Source: Tremella fuciformis
Taxonomy: Eukaryota; Basidiomycota; Tremellomycetes; Tremellales; Tremellaceae
DNA: 64,000 bases
Assembly: GCA_032768795.1 (NCBI GenBank)
Contig: CP136498.1
Coordinates: forward strand, 124,001-188,000
Direction: 5' to 3'
Part shown: positions 6,645 to 18,848 of the stretch, one piece after another
Layout: every line of letters begins with the position of its first letter
How positions within the stretch are numbered: position 1 is the stretch's first letter
Notes under the pieces: model-generated
Told to the model about the DNA's origin: nothing
Databases searched by the model: none
The model's input: the letters and a program-made list of their open reading frames with translations, nothing else
Translations under genes and position numbers: made by a program

Positions 6645-9528
6645 CACAGCCCCAAAGCGATCCGGTCTATATGTATATCAGGAGGCAAGCGCATCAGCCA
6701 ATATCGCTTCCACTGCTGATTTACAAGACATCCATGAGCGACTTGGTCATTTGAATATATCCGGTGTGCTCAGGGTGGTCAGAAGTGGAAGAATGGGCGA
6801 TATCGAAATTTCAGCTTCTGATGCAAAGTCATTTCAGTGCCAGAGCTGCATTTTAGGCAAAACCGGCCGCCTCCCATCATTGCCAAGCGATATCAGAGCA
6901 TCCACACCGCTTGAGATTGTCCACATTGACTTATGGGGTCCAGCCAGAGTGGCCTCCATCAATGGAGCGCGATATTTCCTCACCTGTTATGACGATTTCA
7001 CCAGAAAAGCCCATCTTTACTTCTTGAAGGAGAAGTCTGGCGCATTTGAAGCGATTCAGCAATATATCGCTTTAGTTGAAAGGCAATTGTCTACGAGGGT
7101 CAAAACAATCAGATCCGACAATGGTGGTGAATTCTCTTCAAATCAGTGGAAACAATTCATGAGGAATCACGGAATTCAGCATATTCAGGTCCCACCAGAT
7201 GCGCACACTCAAAATGGGCGAGTTGAAAGATTGCACCTCACAATCCTCAATGGAGTGAGAACAGTCCTTGTTCATTCCGGATTGCCTCAAAATCTATGGG
7301 CTGAAGCGGCAAATTATATAGCCTACACTCGAAATCGCACACCCTGTGGTCCACAGCAGGAAATACCTGAAGACAAGTGGCAAAATCGAAAATCCCAGCT
7401 TGATCATCTTCAACCCTTTGGCTGCAAGGCATTTTTCCGAAATCATACAGAGAAAAATAAGCTTGCACCAAGGTATCAAGAGGGGATCCTTGTGGGGTAT
7501 CAAGAAGCCACCAACAATTACCGGATATATTCAAAATCGACCGGCAGCATCACAATCAGCCGGGATGTTATTTTTGCAAACACAGAATTTAACAATTCTG
7601 AGCAAATTGAAATTCCGGAATTAGAACTCAAACGTTCACAGCCTCAAATCCAGTCCGATCAGTCTGTTCTTTTGCAGGATGATAGTCTGCATGTGCCGCC
7701 ACCACCTCCAAATCACGGAATGCAAGAAGTTGAGCGGTTCTTCCAACATCTGGCAAATGAGCAAAAGCTTGTCAATGTCATTGAAAGAGATCATCATCGC
7801 CAAATTGCTGCAGAACGCCGTGCTTCTGCTCCAGCAATACCGCAGCAAGGGGGGCATAATGGCGATAATTATACCGACTCAGAATCAAGCTCAGGAAGCT
7901 CAGATGAGCTGAATTTGCGAGATGATGAGGAATTTGAGGGAGCCAACATTGCCTATGCCTTACTTGCAACCAATATACCTCAAACATACTTGCAAGCACG
8001 AGATTCCGGCGAGTGGGAGCACTGGAAAGCCAGCATGGACTCAGAACTTGCAAAGATGGACAAATATCGAGTTTGGGAGGTTGTGGATCGCTCAAATCAA
8101 AGAGTCCTCAAAGGCAAATGGGTCTACACTCGAAAAATTGATGGTGAAACCGGCCAACCTTCAACCTACAAGGCCAGATTTGTTGCCAAGGGTTATTCCC
8201 AGATTGAAGGACTTGATTTCAACGAGTTATTTGCCTCTGTTGCGCACAAAGACACCATCAGAGTCTTCCTGGCCTTGGTCAACCACTTCAACATGGAGTG
8301 TGACCAAGTAGACATCATTGCAGCCTTCCTGAATGGCGATTTGGAGGAGGAAATATATATGGAACCACCAGAGGGCTCCAATATACCTGCAGGCAAAACT
8401 TTGCGACTCAGGAAATCGCTTTATGGTCTCAAGCAATCTCCTAGATGCTTCAACAAAGCTCTGGATAATTGGCTTCGGTCTCAAGGCCTCAAACCAACCT
8501 CTGCAGACCCCTGCCTTTACTACAAATTCGAAAATGGCAATTTCCTCATGCTCTCAGTTCATGTGGATGATCAGTTGATTGCTTGCAACAACAGACAATA
8601 TCTGGACGCTTTCAAAATCGCTCTGAATGCGGAATTTGAGTGCAAAGACTCAGGACCAGTCTCCTACTTCTTGGGATTCAATATTCATCGAGATCGGACT
8701 CAGAACAAGCTGTTCATGAGTCAAGAACATTATTTGGAGTCAATTTTGGACCGGTTTGGTATGAGTGACTGCAACCCAGCCAGAACTCCTCTGCCTACCA
8801 ATTTTCGCCCCATCCCAGCCACAGATACCGAATTTGAGGAGGCAAAGCATTACCCATATGCCCAAGCAGTGGGAGCCATTCTCTATGCCTCAACAATCAC
8901 AAGACCGGATCTTGCCTTTCCAGCCTCTCTGCTGTCAAGATATATTTCCAAGTACAACACAGAGCACTGGAAAGCGGCCAAACATCTGCTTCGGTACATC
9001 AGAGGCACCACAGACCTTTGTTTGACCTTCAACAAAGAGAACTCAAACAGAATTGCTCTGGGCTATGCAGATGCAGACTGGGGAGGCGATCTAGACACCA
9101 GGAGATCAACCACAGGCTACATCTTCAAAGTCTATGGTGGAGTTGTGGCCTGGAAAAGTCGGCGGCAAAATACAGTGGCGCTTTCTACCACAGAAGCAGA
9201 GCTCATGGCCTCTTCTGAAGCAACCAGGCAAGCCATTTGGCTCAGGCAACTTCTCAGTGATCTCCAGCTTGAATTGGAACAGCCATTGCCAATTCTAAAC
9301 GACAACAATGGAGCAATTGCCTTGTCAAAGAACCCAGTCAACCATGACAAGTCAAAGCACATTGACATGAGACACAAGTTTGTCAGGGAGAAGGTGGAGG
9401 ACAGCACAGTGACCCTATCACATGTCCCATCAGCTGAGAACATGGCGGATCTCCTCACCAAGGCGCTCCCAGCAGAGGTATTCAACAGGCTGAGGGATCT
9501 ACTTGGAGTTCAGCAAAGATCAGATTGA
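6645..9528 (+). pseudogene. N2 gag-pol, second part (integrase, RT, RNase H)
   Basis: After the duplicated CACAG the frame resumes at 6650 with the codons for APKRSGLYVYQ and stays open to the stop at 9526-9528. It holds the integrase zinc finger (HERLGH, CQSC), the catalytic D-D-E residues (HIDLWG, SDNGG, NGRVER), the RT core with HVDD and the RNase H motifs. Subfamily A shows a proline run (PPPPP) in the linker between integrase and RT. Separated from its start codon by the solo LTR, it is not expected to be translated. Confidence 0.92.
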
Positions 9529-9535
9529 GTGGGAG
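9526..9535 (+). promoter_or_regulatory. Polypurine tract of N2 overlapping the pol stop codon
   Basis: TGAGTGGGAG directly precedes the 3' LTR; its first three bases are the stop codon of Gag-Pol. This is the expected primer site for plus-strand DNA synthesis. The same ten bases occur before every 3' LTR in the nest. Confidence 0.75.
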
Positions 9536-9688
9536 TGTCAGAATTGTGAGCAATACTGATCTGTGCCACACTGCCACACTGCCACATCGCTTTATACCTT
9601 TCCTATTACATAAGGAAACTCTTGTAGCTTCGCTTTTCCTGCTCTGTGAGCAGGGAACTGTCTCTATGCACTTCTTATTCATCCGACA
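9536..9688 (+). repeat. 3' LTR of N2 (153 bp, type A)
   Basis: No difference from the 5' copy at 3726-3878 was seen. Followed by CCTTG, the second copy of the target duplication. Confidence 0.97.
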
Positions 9689-12548
9689 CCTTGCACTCAA
9701 ATTCTGAGTTGAGGGCGATTTTGAAAGCGTCCAAATACTTTCTGTTGTTGCAAGCAATCAATTGATCATCCACATGAACAGAGAGCATGAGGAAATTGCC
9801 ATTTTCGAATTTGTAGTACAGACAAGGGTCTGCTGAGGTTGGTTTGAGGCCTTGAGACCGGAGCCAGTTGTCTAGAGCTTTGTTGAAGCATCTAGGAGAT
9901 TGCTTGAGACCATAAAGCGATTTCCTGAGTCGCAAAATTTTGCCTGCAGGTATATTGGAGCCCTCTGGTGGTTCCATATATATTTCCTCCTCCAAATCGC
10001 CATTCAGGAAGGCTGCAATGATGTCTACTTGGTCACACTCCATGTTGAAGTGGTTGACCAAGGCCAGGAAGACTCTGATGGTGTCTTTGTGCGCAACAGA
10101 GGCAAATAACTCATTGAAATCGAGTCCTTCAATTTGAGAATAGCCCTTGGCAACAAATCTGGCCTTATATGTTGAAGGCTGGCCGGTTTCACCATCGATT
10201 TTTCTGGTGTAGACCCATTTGCCTTTGAGGACTCTTTGATTTGAGCGATTGACAACTTCCCAAACTCGATATTTGTCCATTTTGGCAAGCTCTGAGTCCA
10301 TGCTGGCTCTCCAGTGCTCCCACTCGCCAGAGTCTCGCGCTTGCAAGTATGTTTGGGGTATATTTGTTGCAAGTAAAGCATAGGCAACATTTGCACCTTC
10401 AAACTCCTCATCATCTCGCAAATTCAGCTCATCTGAGCTTTCTGAGCTTGTTTCAGAGTCGGTATTGTTATCGCCATTATGCCCCCCTTGCTGCAGTACC
10501 GGTGGCGGAGCAGAAGCGCGGCGTTCTGCAGCAATTTGGCGATGATGATCTCTTTCAATGACATTGACAAGCTTTTGCTCATTTGCCAGATGTTGAAAGA
10601 ACCGCTCAACTTCCTGCATTCCGTGATTTGGAGGTGGTGGCGGAACATGCAGACCATCATCCTGCAAAAGAACAGACTGATCAGACTGGATTTGAGGCTG
10701 TGAACCTTTGAGTTCTAATTCCGGAATTTCAATTTGCTCAGAATTGTTAAATTCTGTGTTGGCAAATATGACATCCCTGCTGATGGTGATGCTGCCGGTT
10801 GATTTTGAATATATCCGGTAATTGTTTGTGGCTTCTTGATACCCCACAAGGATCCCCTCTTGATACCTTGGTGCAAGCTTATTTTTCTCTGTATGATTTC
10901 GGAAAAATGCCTTGCAGCCAAATGGTTGAAGGTGTGTAATTTGGCAATTTCGATTTTGCCATTTGTCTTCAGGAATCTCCTGCTTTGGGCCACAGGGTGT
11001 GCGATTCCGAGTGTAGGCTATATAATTTGCTGCTTCAGCCCAAAGATCTTGAGGTAATCCGGAATGAACAAGCACGGTTCTGACACCATTGAGGATTGTG
11101 AGATGCAATCTTTCAACCCGCCCATTCTGAGTGTGCGCATCTGGTGGGACTTGAACATGCTGAATTCCGTGATTTCTCATGAATTGTTTCCACTCATTTG
11201 AGGAGAATTCACCACCATTGTCGGATCTGACTGTTTTGACCTTTGTAGACAATTGGCGCTCAACCAAGGCAATGTATTGCTGAATCGCCTCAAATGCTCC
11301 TGATTTTTGTTTGAGGAAATACAAATGCGATTTCCTTGTAAAGTCGTCATAACAAGTCAAGAAATATCGAGCACCATTGATAGATGGCACTCTGGCAGGA
11401 CCCCACAAGTCAATGTGGACAATCTCAAGCGGTGTGGATGCTCTGATATCGCTTGGTAATGATGGGAGTCGGCCGGTTTTCCCTAAAATGCAGCTCTGGC
11501 ACTGGAATGTCTTTGCATCTGAAGCTGAAATTTCGATATTGCCCATTCTCCCACTTCTGACCACTCTGAGCACACCGGATATATTTAAATGGCCAAGTCG
11601 CTCATGGATGTCTTGTAAATCAGCTGCAGAAGCGATATTGGCTGATGCGCTTGCCTCCTGATATACATACAACCCGGATCGCTTTGGGGCTGTGAGGAGA
11701 TGATTTCCGGTGTCTATTCTGCAGAGTTGGGCATTTCCGGCAGCAAATTTCCATCCCAGGCCTTGTGGAGTTGCAGAGACCGAAATGAGGTTCCGATCAA
11801 GCCCAGGAATATATAGACAACCTGGAAAAGCGATTCCGGCAATGTAGAGGGTACCGGTCATGTTGCAAGGCAAATGGGCTGAATTGCCAAACCGGACTTG
11901 CATTTTCTGAGCCGGTTTCAAATCCGATAGCATTTGAGCATCATTACACATGTGATGTGTTGCTCCAGAATCGATAATGAATTCATAGCGGTCGCATTTT
12001 GCATGATAGGCGGATGCGGTCGCTACTGCATTGAAAGCAGATGCTGGTCCAATGTCGGTATCGATCTCAGGGCTGACAGAGGCAATCTCGGCCTTGGGCG
12101 GAATTCTTTGTGTCTGCTTGATCCGATTTTGTTGATTATGACATTCTGCATTGCTGTGGCCATGAATCCGGTGATGATCGCAGTATTTTGACATATCTCT
12201 GGGCCGATTTGGCTTGAATGCCGGTCTCTTCATTGCAGCAAGAGCTGTAGCTGAATCCGAATTTTTCCGCCTCTCATATTCAGCCTGGACTGCCGATTTG
12301 ACCTCTGAAGAGCTGAGAGGCTGTCGCATCCATAAATTCTGCTTTGTGGTCGCATATGACTCAGGGAGAGCAAGAGTCATGCAGAAAGCAAGGATTTTAT
12401 CGGAAATAATTTCGCCAGAGCTGTTGAGCTGAGTGTGGGCGCTCTGCTGGGCTGCTAGAATCGGCATCGGATCTTCTCCATCAATAATTTCGGCCCTGGC
12501 AAGAGATTGGAAAAGAGCGGCCTGCCTGGCACCAGTAGAGGCAGAATG
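9689..12548 (-). pseudogene. N1 gag-pol, central part (Gag from residue ~98 to RT)
   Basis: The minus strand is open throughout: end of Gag with the knuckle CDHHRIHGHSNAEC, protease DSG, integrase D-D-E and RT with HVDD. Together with 2840-3725, and with one CCTTG copy removed, it gives 3741 coding bases (1247 codons). The first ~97 codons are cut off by N3 at 12549. One reading difference is RAEIIDGED, where other copies have RASIIDGED. Confidence 0.92.
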
Positions 12549-12702
12549 TGTCGGAATTGTGAGCAATACTGATCTGTGCCACACTGCCACACTGCCACAT
12601 CGCTTCCAGCCCTTTCCTATTACATAAGGAAACTCTGTAGCGTCGCTTTCCTTGCTCTCTGAGCAGTACAGATGTCTCTATGCACTTCTTATTCATTTGA
12701 CA
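12549..12702 (+). repeat. 5' LTR of N3 (154 bp, type D)
   Basis: Begins TGTCGGAATTGTG and ends TTTGACA, so the right end deviates from the usual TCCGACA. The CCTGCTC/GAGCAGG stem is disturbed (CCTTGCTC...GAGCAGTA). Confidence 0.95.
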
Positions 12703-13750
12703 GGTTATGAGCCTGATTCGCATCCGATTTGGCTGCCGATAAGCGACTCAATAGAGCTCAAGGCGCTCTTTCACGAGGTATCCTCGGTTCCCCGGTAGCT
12801 TCAGCGGTTCACCAGCAATCGCCTTCGCCAAATACACGGTTTCCGGCTGGCTACCTACAGCCTCTGTCGCTTCATCTACAAGCCCCAGATCAACACAGCA
12901 CACTTTCTACAGTGCCAACACACGTCTTACGGCCCCTGAAGAGTCCAGCACTCACAGAAGGCCGAGATAACGGACGTTTACAACTTGGACGATTTCTCGC
13001 GTTCTACCGGACCGATCGGTCTCTCTGTTCTACACAGCACTTGTGATCACTGCGTCTACCGTTCCTGTAAAGGATTTTGCAGTGCGGGGTGTTGTTCTCG
13101 AGATATCAATTTATCATTTCCGGTACACTCAAAATTTGGAGTTGAGTCTTTCAGCACCAGAAATCCAATTTCTCGCCCATCACTGCACCAATTTGCCCGC
13201 CGTTTCTACACAATATAGCGGCAACTACAGGCTATATCCCAGCATCGGCAGAGGACAGTTGGCTCACTTGTTCTCGAGTTCTACCATTATTCCTGAAATC
13301 GGATTTCCGATTTTACAACAATCACCCTTTCGCTTTGGCCCTATCGCTGGGTGAAGTCAAGGCTTGCTGGGCTTGGCAGGTGAAGGCAAATCCTGGCCGG
13401 TTCAGGTCACATCGAGGGAGTTCGAGCAAATCCGGACTTGGCTCTGCAGAAATCAACTTTGGGCCGATCCCCAAGCTTGGTGGAGCACCCAGGAGGTCGT
13501 ACACCGTTCCGGTGGCCGCAGAATCCAGTGAAACCTGGTGGGCAGCCTCTGAGCCTTCTGGCAATTCAAGCTGCTCTCGCTTTCAGCTGAGTCTCTTTGA
13601 GAGTCTCATTCAAACATTTGCGATTGCAGCTGACACTCGCATATTTAAATCCTCTTCTTCGCACACGATCCACCTTACATTGGCCTCTACTATCCCTGTG
13701 AACGACAGCCGAAACCGCCCAGCCGTTCTCAAGATATAATTATCGGCAGG
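12703..13750 (+). promoter_or_regulatory. N3 primer site and ATG-free leader
   Basis: Starts with GGTTATGAGCC. Apart from the ATG inside this primer site I found none on the sense strand before gag. The short frame starting at the primer-site ATG ends after 11 codons. No gene is recognised in the leader. Confidence 0.8.
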
Positions 13751-15237
13751 ATGGAGGAGAGCGAAATCAAAATCAAAGTTGTTACTTTGAAAGGCAGCGA
13801 TAATTATCCTCAATGGGAATCGCATATCGCCACAACTCTTATGGGCAAGGGGTTGCTTGCCTGCATCAAAACCGACCCGATTTCACCCATTCCAGCTGCA
13901 GAACAGCTCAAATTCGATAAATCGTTTGCGATAATTTTTCAGAGCCTCTCTGAGACCGTCCAAGCTGCTTTACCGGCCTCTGTGAAAGATTGGACATCGC
14001 CCTCACCAAAATCGCTTTGGGAGGAATTGAAGCGGCAGCATTCTGCTTCCACAGGTGCCAGGCAAGCCGCTTTGTTCCAATCGCTTGCCAGAGCTTCAAT
14101 TATCGATGGAGAAGATCCGATGCCAATTCTAGCAGCCCAGCAGAGCGCCCATACTCAGCTGAACAGCTCAGGCGAAATTATATCCGATAAAATCCTTGCA
14201 TTCTGCATGACACTGGCCCTGCCAGAGTCATATGCGACCACAAAGCAGAATCTCTGGATGCGACAACCTCTCAGCTCTGCAGAGGTGAAGTCGGCAGTCC
14301 AGGGTGAATTTGAGAGGCGGAAAAATTCCGACTTGGCTACCGCTTTGGCTGCAGCAAGGAGAACGGCTCCATTCAAACCGAATCGCCCCAGAGACATGTC
14401 AAAATTTTGCGATTACCACAAATGCCATGGACACAACAATTCCGAATGCAAGAACCAGCAGAAGGCACAAAGAATTCCGCCCAAGGCCGAAATCGCATCA
14501 GTCCATGTTCCTATTGATACCGACATTGGCCCAGCATCCGCTTTCCATGCCACAGCGACCGCATCAGCCTACCATGCGAAATGCGACCGGTATGAATTTA
14601 TTATCGATTCTGGTGCAACACACCACATGTGTAATGATGCTCAAATGCTGTCGGATCTCAAACCGACTCAGAAAATGCAAGTCCGGTTTGGCAATTCAGC
14701 ACACTTGCCCTGCAACATGATTGGCACTCTTCACCTTGCCGGAATGCCTTTTCCAGGGTGTCTATATATTCCTGGGCTGGATCAGAACCTGATCTCGGTC
14801 TCTGCAACTCCACAAAGCCTAGGATGGAAATTTTCGGCCGGAAATGCGATTTTGTGCCAAGATAGTACCGGAAATTCTCTCCTCACAGCCCCAAAGCGAT
14901 CCGGTCTATATATATATCAGGAGGCAAGCGCATCAGCCAATATCGCTTCCACTGCTGATTTACAAGACATCCATGAGCGACTTGGCCATTTAAATATATC
15001 TGGTGTGCTCAGGGTGGTCAGAAGTGGGAGAATGGGCAAAATCGAAATTTCAGCTTCTGATGCAAAGTCATTCCAATGCCAGAGCTGCATCTTAGGCAAG
15101 ACCGGCCGACTTCCATCATTACCAAGCGATATTAGAGCATCTACACCGCTTGAGATTGTCCACATTGATTTGTGGGGTCCAGCCAGAGTGCCCTCTGTCA
15201 ATGGAGCTCGATATTTCCTTACCTGCTATGACGATTT
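13751..15237 (+). pseudogene. N3 gag-pol, first 495 codons
   Basis: ATG at 13751. Gag with knuckle CDYHKCHGHNNSEC, protease IIDSGATHHM, integrase zinc finger and the first catalytic Asp (HIDLWG) are present. The frame is open to the insertion of N4 within TGCTATGACGATTT, after the codons for CYDD. The remainder (second half of integrase, RT, RNase H, 3' LTR) lies beyond 64000 if it still exists. Confidence 0.9.
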
Positions 15238-15390
15238 TGTCAGAATTGTGAGCAATACTGATCTGTGCCACACTGCCACACTGCCACATCGCTTTATACC
15301 TTTCCTATTACATAAGGAAACTCTTGTAGCTTCGCTTTTCCTGCTCTGTGAGCAGGGAACTGTCTCTATGCACTTCTTATTCATCCGACA
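15238..15390 (+). repeat. 5' LTR of N4 (153 bp, type A)
   Basis: Same sequence as the N2 LTRs. Followed directly by the primer site. Confidence 0.97.
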
Positions 15391-16449
15391 GGTTATGAGC
15401 CTGAATCGCATCCGATTCGCCTGCGGACAAGTGACATAATAGAGCTCGACGTGCTCTTTCACGAGGTATCCTCGGATCTCCGGTAGCTTCGGCGGTTCAC
15501 CCGCAATCGCCTTCGCCAATTACACGGCTTCCGGCACACCTCCCTCCCTACCTACCATCTCTGTCGCTTCACCTACAAGCGCCAGAACGACACGGCACCC
15601 TTTCAACAGCGCCAACTCACGTCTTACGGCCCCTGAAGAGTCCAGCACTCACAGAAGGCCGAGATAACGGACGTTTACAACTTGGACGATTTCTCGCGTT
15701 CTACCGGTCCGATCAGTCTCTCTGTTTTACACAGCACTCGTGATCACTGCGTCTACCGTTCCTGCGAAGGATTTCGCAGTGCGGGGTGCTGTTCAAGAGA
15801 TATCGATTTATCATTTCCGAGAAATTCAGAATTTGGAGTTGAGTCTTCCAACACCAGAAATCCAATTTCTCGCCCATCGCTCCACCGATCTGTCCGCCGC
15901 TTCTCCACAATATAACGGCAACTACGGACTATATTTGAGCATCAGCAGAGCTCAATTGGCCCACTCGTTCTTGAGTTATTGCCTCATTACTGCAATCGGA
16001 TTTCCGATTTTACAACAATCACTCTATCGCTTTTGCCCTATCGCTGGGTGAAGTCAAGGCTTGCTGGGCTTGGCAGGTGAAGGCAAATCCTGGCCGGTTC
16101 AGGTTACATCGAGGGAGTTCGAGCAAATCCGGACTTGGCTCTGCAGAAAATTGAATTTTGGGCCGATCCCCAGTCAATTGGAGCACCCAGGAGGTCGTAC
16201 ACCTTTCCGGTGGCCGCAGAATCCAGTGAAACCTGGTGGGCAGCCTCTGAGCCTCATAGGCAATTCAAGCTGCTCTCGCTTTCAGCTGAGTCTCTTTGAG
16301 AGTCTCATTCAAACTTTTGCGATTGCAGCTGACACTCGCATAATTAAAATTTCTCCTTCGCACACGGTATACCTCATACCGGCCTTCATTACCCCCGTCA
16401 TTGCCAACTCAATCGGTGCAGCCGTTCTCGAGATATATTTATCGGCAGA
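15391..16449 (+). promoter_or_regulatory. N4 primer site and ATG-free leader
   Basis: Matches the N2 leader. No ATG on the sense strand other than the one in GGTTATGAGCC. Confidence 0.8.
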
Positions 16450-18689
16450 ATGGAGGAGAGCAAAATCAAAATCAAAATTGTTACCTTGAAAGGCAGCGAT
16501 AATTATCCTCAATGGGAATCGCACATTGCCACAACTCTTATGGGCAAGGGGCTGCTTGCCTGCATCAAAACCGACCCGATTTCACCCATTTCAGCTGCAG
16601 AACAGCTCAAATTCGATAAATCGTTTGCGATCATCTTCCAGAGCCTCTCTGAGACGGTCCAAGCTGCTTTACCGGCCTCTGTGAAAGATTGGACATCGCC
16701 CTCACCAAAATCGCTTTGGGAGGAATTGAAGCGGCAACATTCTGCTTCTACAGGTGCCAGGCAAGCCGCTTTGTTCCAATCGCTTGCCAGAGCTTCAATT
16801 ATCGATGGAGAAGATCCAATGCCGATTCTAGCAGCCCAGCAGAGCGCCCATACTCAGCTGAACAGCTCAGGCGAAATTATATCCGATAAAATCCTTGCAT
16901 TCTGCATGACACTGGCCCTGCCAGAGTCATATGCGACCACAAAGCAGAATCTCTGGATGCGACAGCCTCTCAGCTCTGCAGAGGTGAAATCGGCAGTCCA
17001 GGCTGAATATGAGAGGCGGAAAAATTCGGATTCAGCATCAGCTCTTGCTGCAGCAAGGAGACCGGCTCCATTCAAACCGAATCGCCCCAGAGACATGTCG
17101 AAATTTTGCGATTACCACAAATGCCATGGACACAACAATTCCGAATGCAAGAACCAGCAGAAGGCACAAAGAATTCCGCCCAAGGCCGAAATCGCATCAG
17201 TCCATGTTCCTATTGATACCGACATTGGCCCAGCATCCGCTTTCCATGCCACAGCAATCGCATCAGCCTACCATGCGAAATGCGACCGGTATGAATTTAT
17301 TATCGATTCTGGTGCGACACACCACATGTGTAATGATGCTCATATGCTGTCGGATCTCAAACCGACTCAGAAAATGCAAGTCCGGTTTGGCAATTCAGCA
17401 CACTTGCCCTGCAACATGATTGGCACTCTCCACCTTGCCGGAATTCCTTTTCCAGGGTGTCTATATATTCCCGGGCTGGATCGGAACCTGATCTCGGTCT
17501 CTGCAACTCCACAAGGCCTAGGATGGAAATTTGCGGCCGGAAATGCGATTTTGTGCCAAGACAGTACCGGAAATTCATTTCTCACAGCCCCAAAGCGATC
17601 CGGTCTATATGTATATCAGGAGGCAAGCGCATCAGCCAATATCGCTTCCACTGCTGATTTACAAGACATCCATGAGCGACTTGGTCATTTGAATATATCC
17701 GGTGTGCTCAGGGTGGTCAGAAGTGGAAGAATGGGCGATATCGAAATTTCAGCTTCTGATGCAAAGTCATTTCAGTGCCAGAGCTGCATTTTAGGCAAAA
17801 CCGGCCGCCTCCCATCATTGCCAAGCGATATCAGAGCATCCACACCGCTTGAGATTGTCCACATTGACTTATGGGGTCCAGCCAGAGTGGCCTCCATCAA
17901 TGGAGCGCGATATTTCCTCACCTGTTATGACGATTTCACCAGAAAAGCCCATCTTTACTTCTTGAAGGAGAAGTCTGGCGCATTTGAAGCGATTCAGCAA
18001 TATATCGCTTTAGTTGAAAGGCAATTGTCTACGAGGGTCAAAACAATCAGATCCGACAATGGTGGTGAATTCTCTTCAAATCAGTGGAAACAATTCATGA
18101 GGAATCACGGAATTCAGCATATTCAGGTCCCACCAGATGCGCACACTCAAAATGGGCGAGTTGAAAGATTGCACCTCACAATCCTCAATGGAGTGAGAAC
18201 AGTCCTTGTTCATTCCGGATTGCCTCAAAATCTATGGGCTGAAGCGGCAAATTATATAGCCTACACTCGAAATCGCACACCCTGTGGTCCACAGCAGGAA
18301 ATACCTGAAGACAAGTGGCAAAATCGAAAATCCCAGCTTGATCATCTTCAACCCTTTGGCTGCAAGGCATTTTTCCGAAATCATACAGAGAAAAATAAGC
18401 TTGCACCAAGGTATCAAGAGGGGATCCTTGTGGGGTATCAAGAAGCCACCAACAATTACCGGATATATTCAAAATCGACCGGCAGCATCACAATCAGCCG
18501 GGATGTTATTTTTGCAAACACAGAATTTAACAATTCTGAGCAAATTGAAATTCCGGAATTAGAACTCAAACGTTCACAGCCTCAAATCCAGTCCGATCAG
18601 TCTGTTCTTTTGCAGGATGATAGTCTGCATGTGCCGCCACCACCTCCAAATCACGGAATGCAAGAAGTTGAGCGGTTCTTCCAACATCT
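16450..18689 (+). pseudogene. N4 gag-pol, residues 1-746 (Gag, protease, integrase)
   Basis: ATG at 16450. The piece contains Gag, the zinc knuckle, protease and a complete integrase core with D-D-E residues, and stops in the integrase-RT linker (VERFFQHL) at the N5 insertion. Residue 5 is Lys (MEESKIK) against Glu in all other copies. A run of five prolines precedes the break. Frame is intact, but the N5 LTR ends translation after one more codon. Confidence 0.92.
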
Positions 18690-18841
18690 TGTCGGATGAT
18701 ATGAAGTGCATAAGACATGTTCCCTGCTCAGAGAGCAGGAAAAGCGACGCTATAGAGTTTCCTTATGTAATAGGAAAGGGCTAGAAGCGATGTTGCAGTG
18801 TGGCAGTGTGGCACAGATCAGGATTGCTCACAATTCCGACA
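18690..18841 (-). repeat. 3' LTR of N5 (152 bp, type B)
   Basis: TGTCGGATGATATG...AATTCCGACA on the plus strand. Type B differs from A by GCAACATCGCTTCTAGCCC in the centre and CATATCATCCGACA at the end. Confidence 0.97.
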
Positions 18842-18848
18842 CTCCCAC

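Larger units (their letters stand above)
3726..9688 (+). mobile_element. Copia element N2 (subfamily A), complete but broken by a solo LTR
   Basis: Target duplication CCTTG at 3721-3725 and 9689-9693. LTRs at 3726-3878 and 9536-9688 look identical. Without the inner insertion (569 bp plus a 5-bp duplication) the element is 5389 bp. It is inserted in the opposite direction into the pol gene of N1, in the codons after the RT active site. It is nearly identical to N4, but the two have different target duplications and so are separate insertions. Confidence 0.97.
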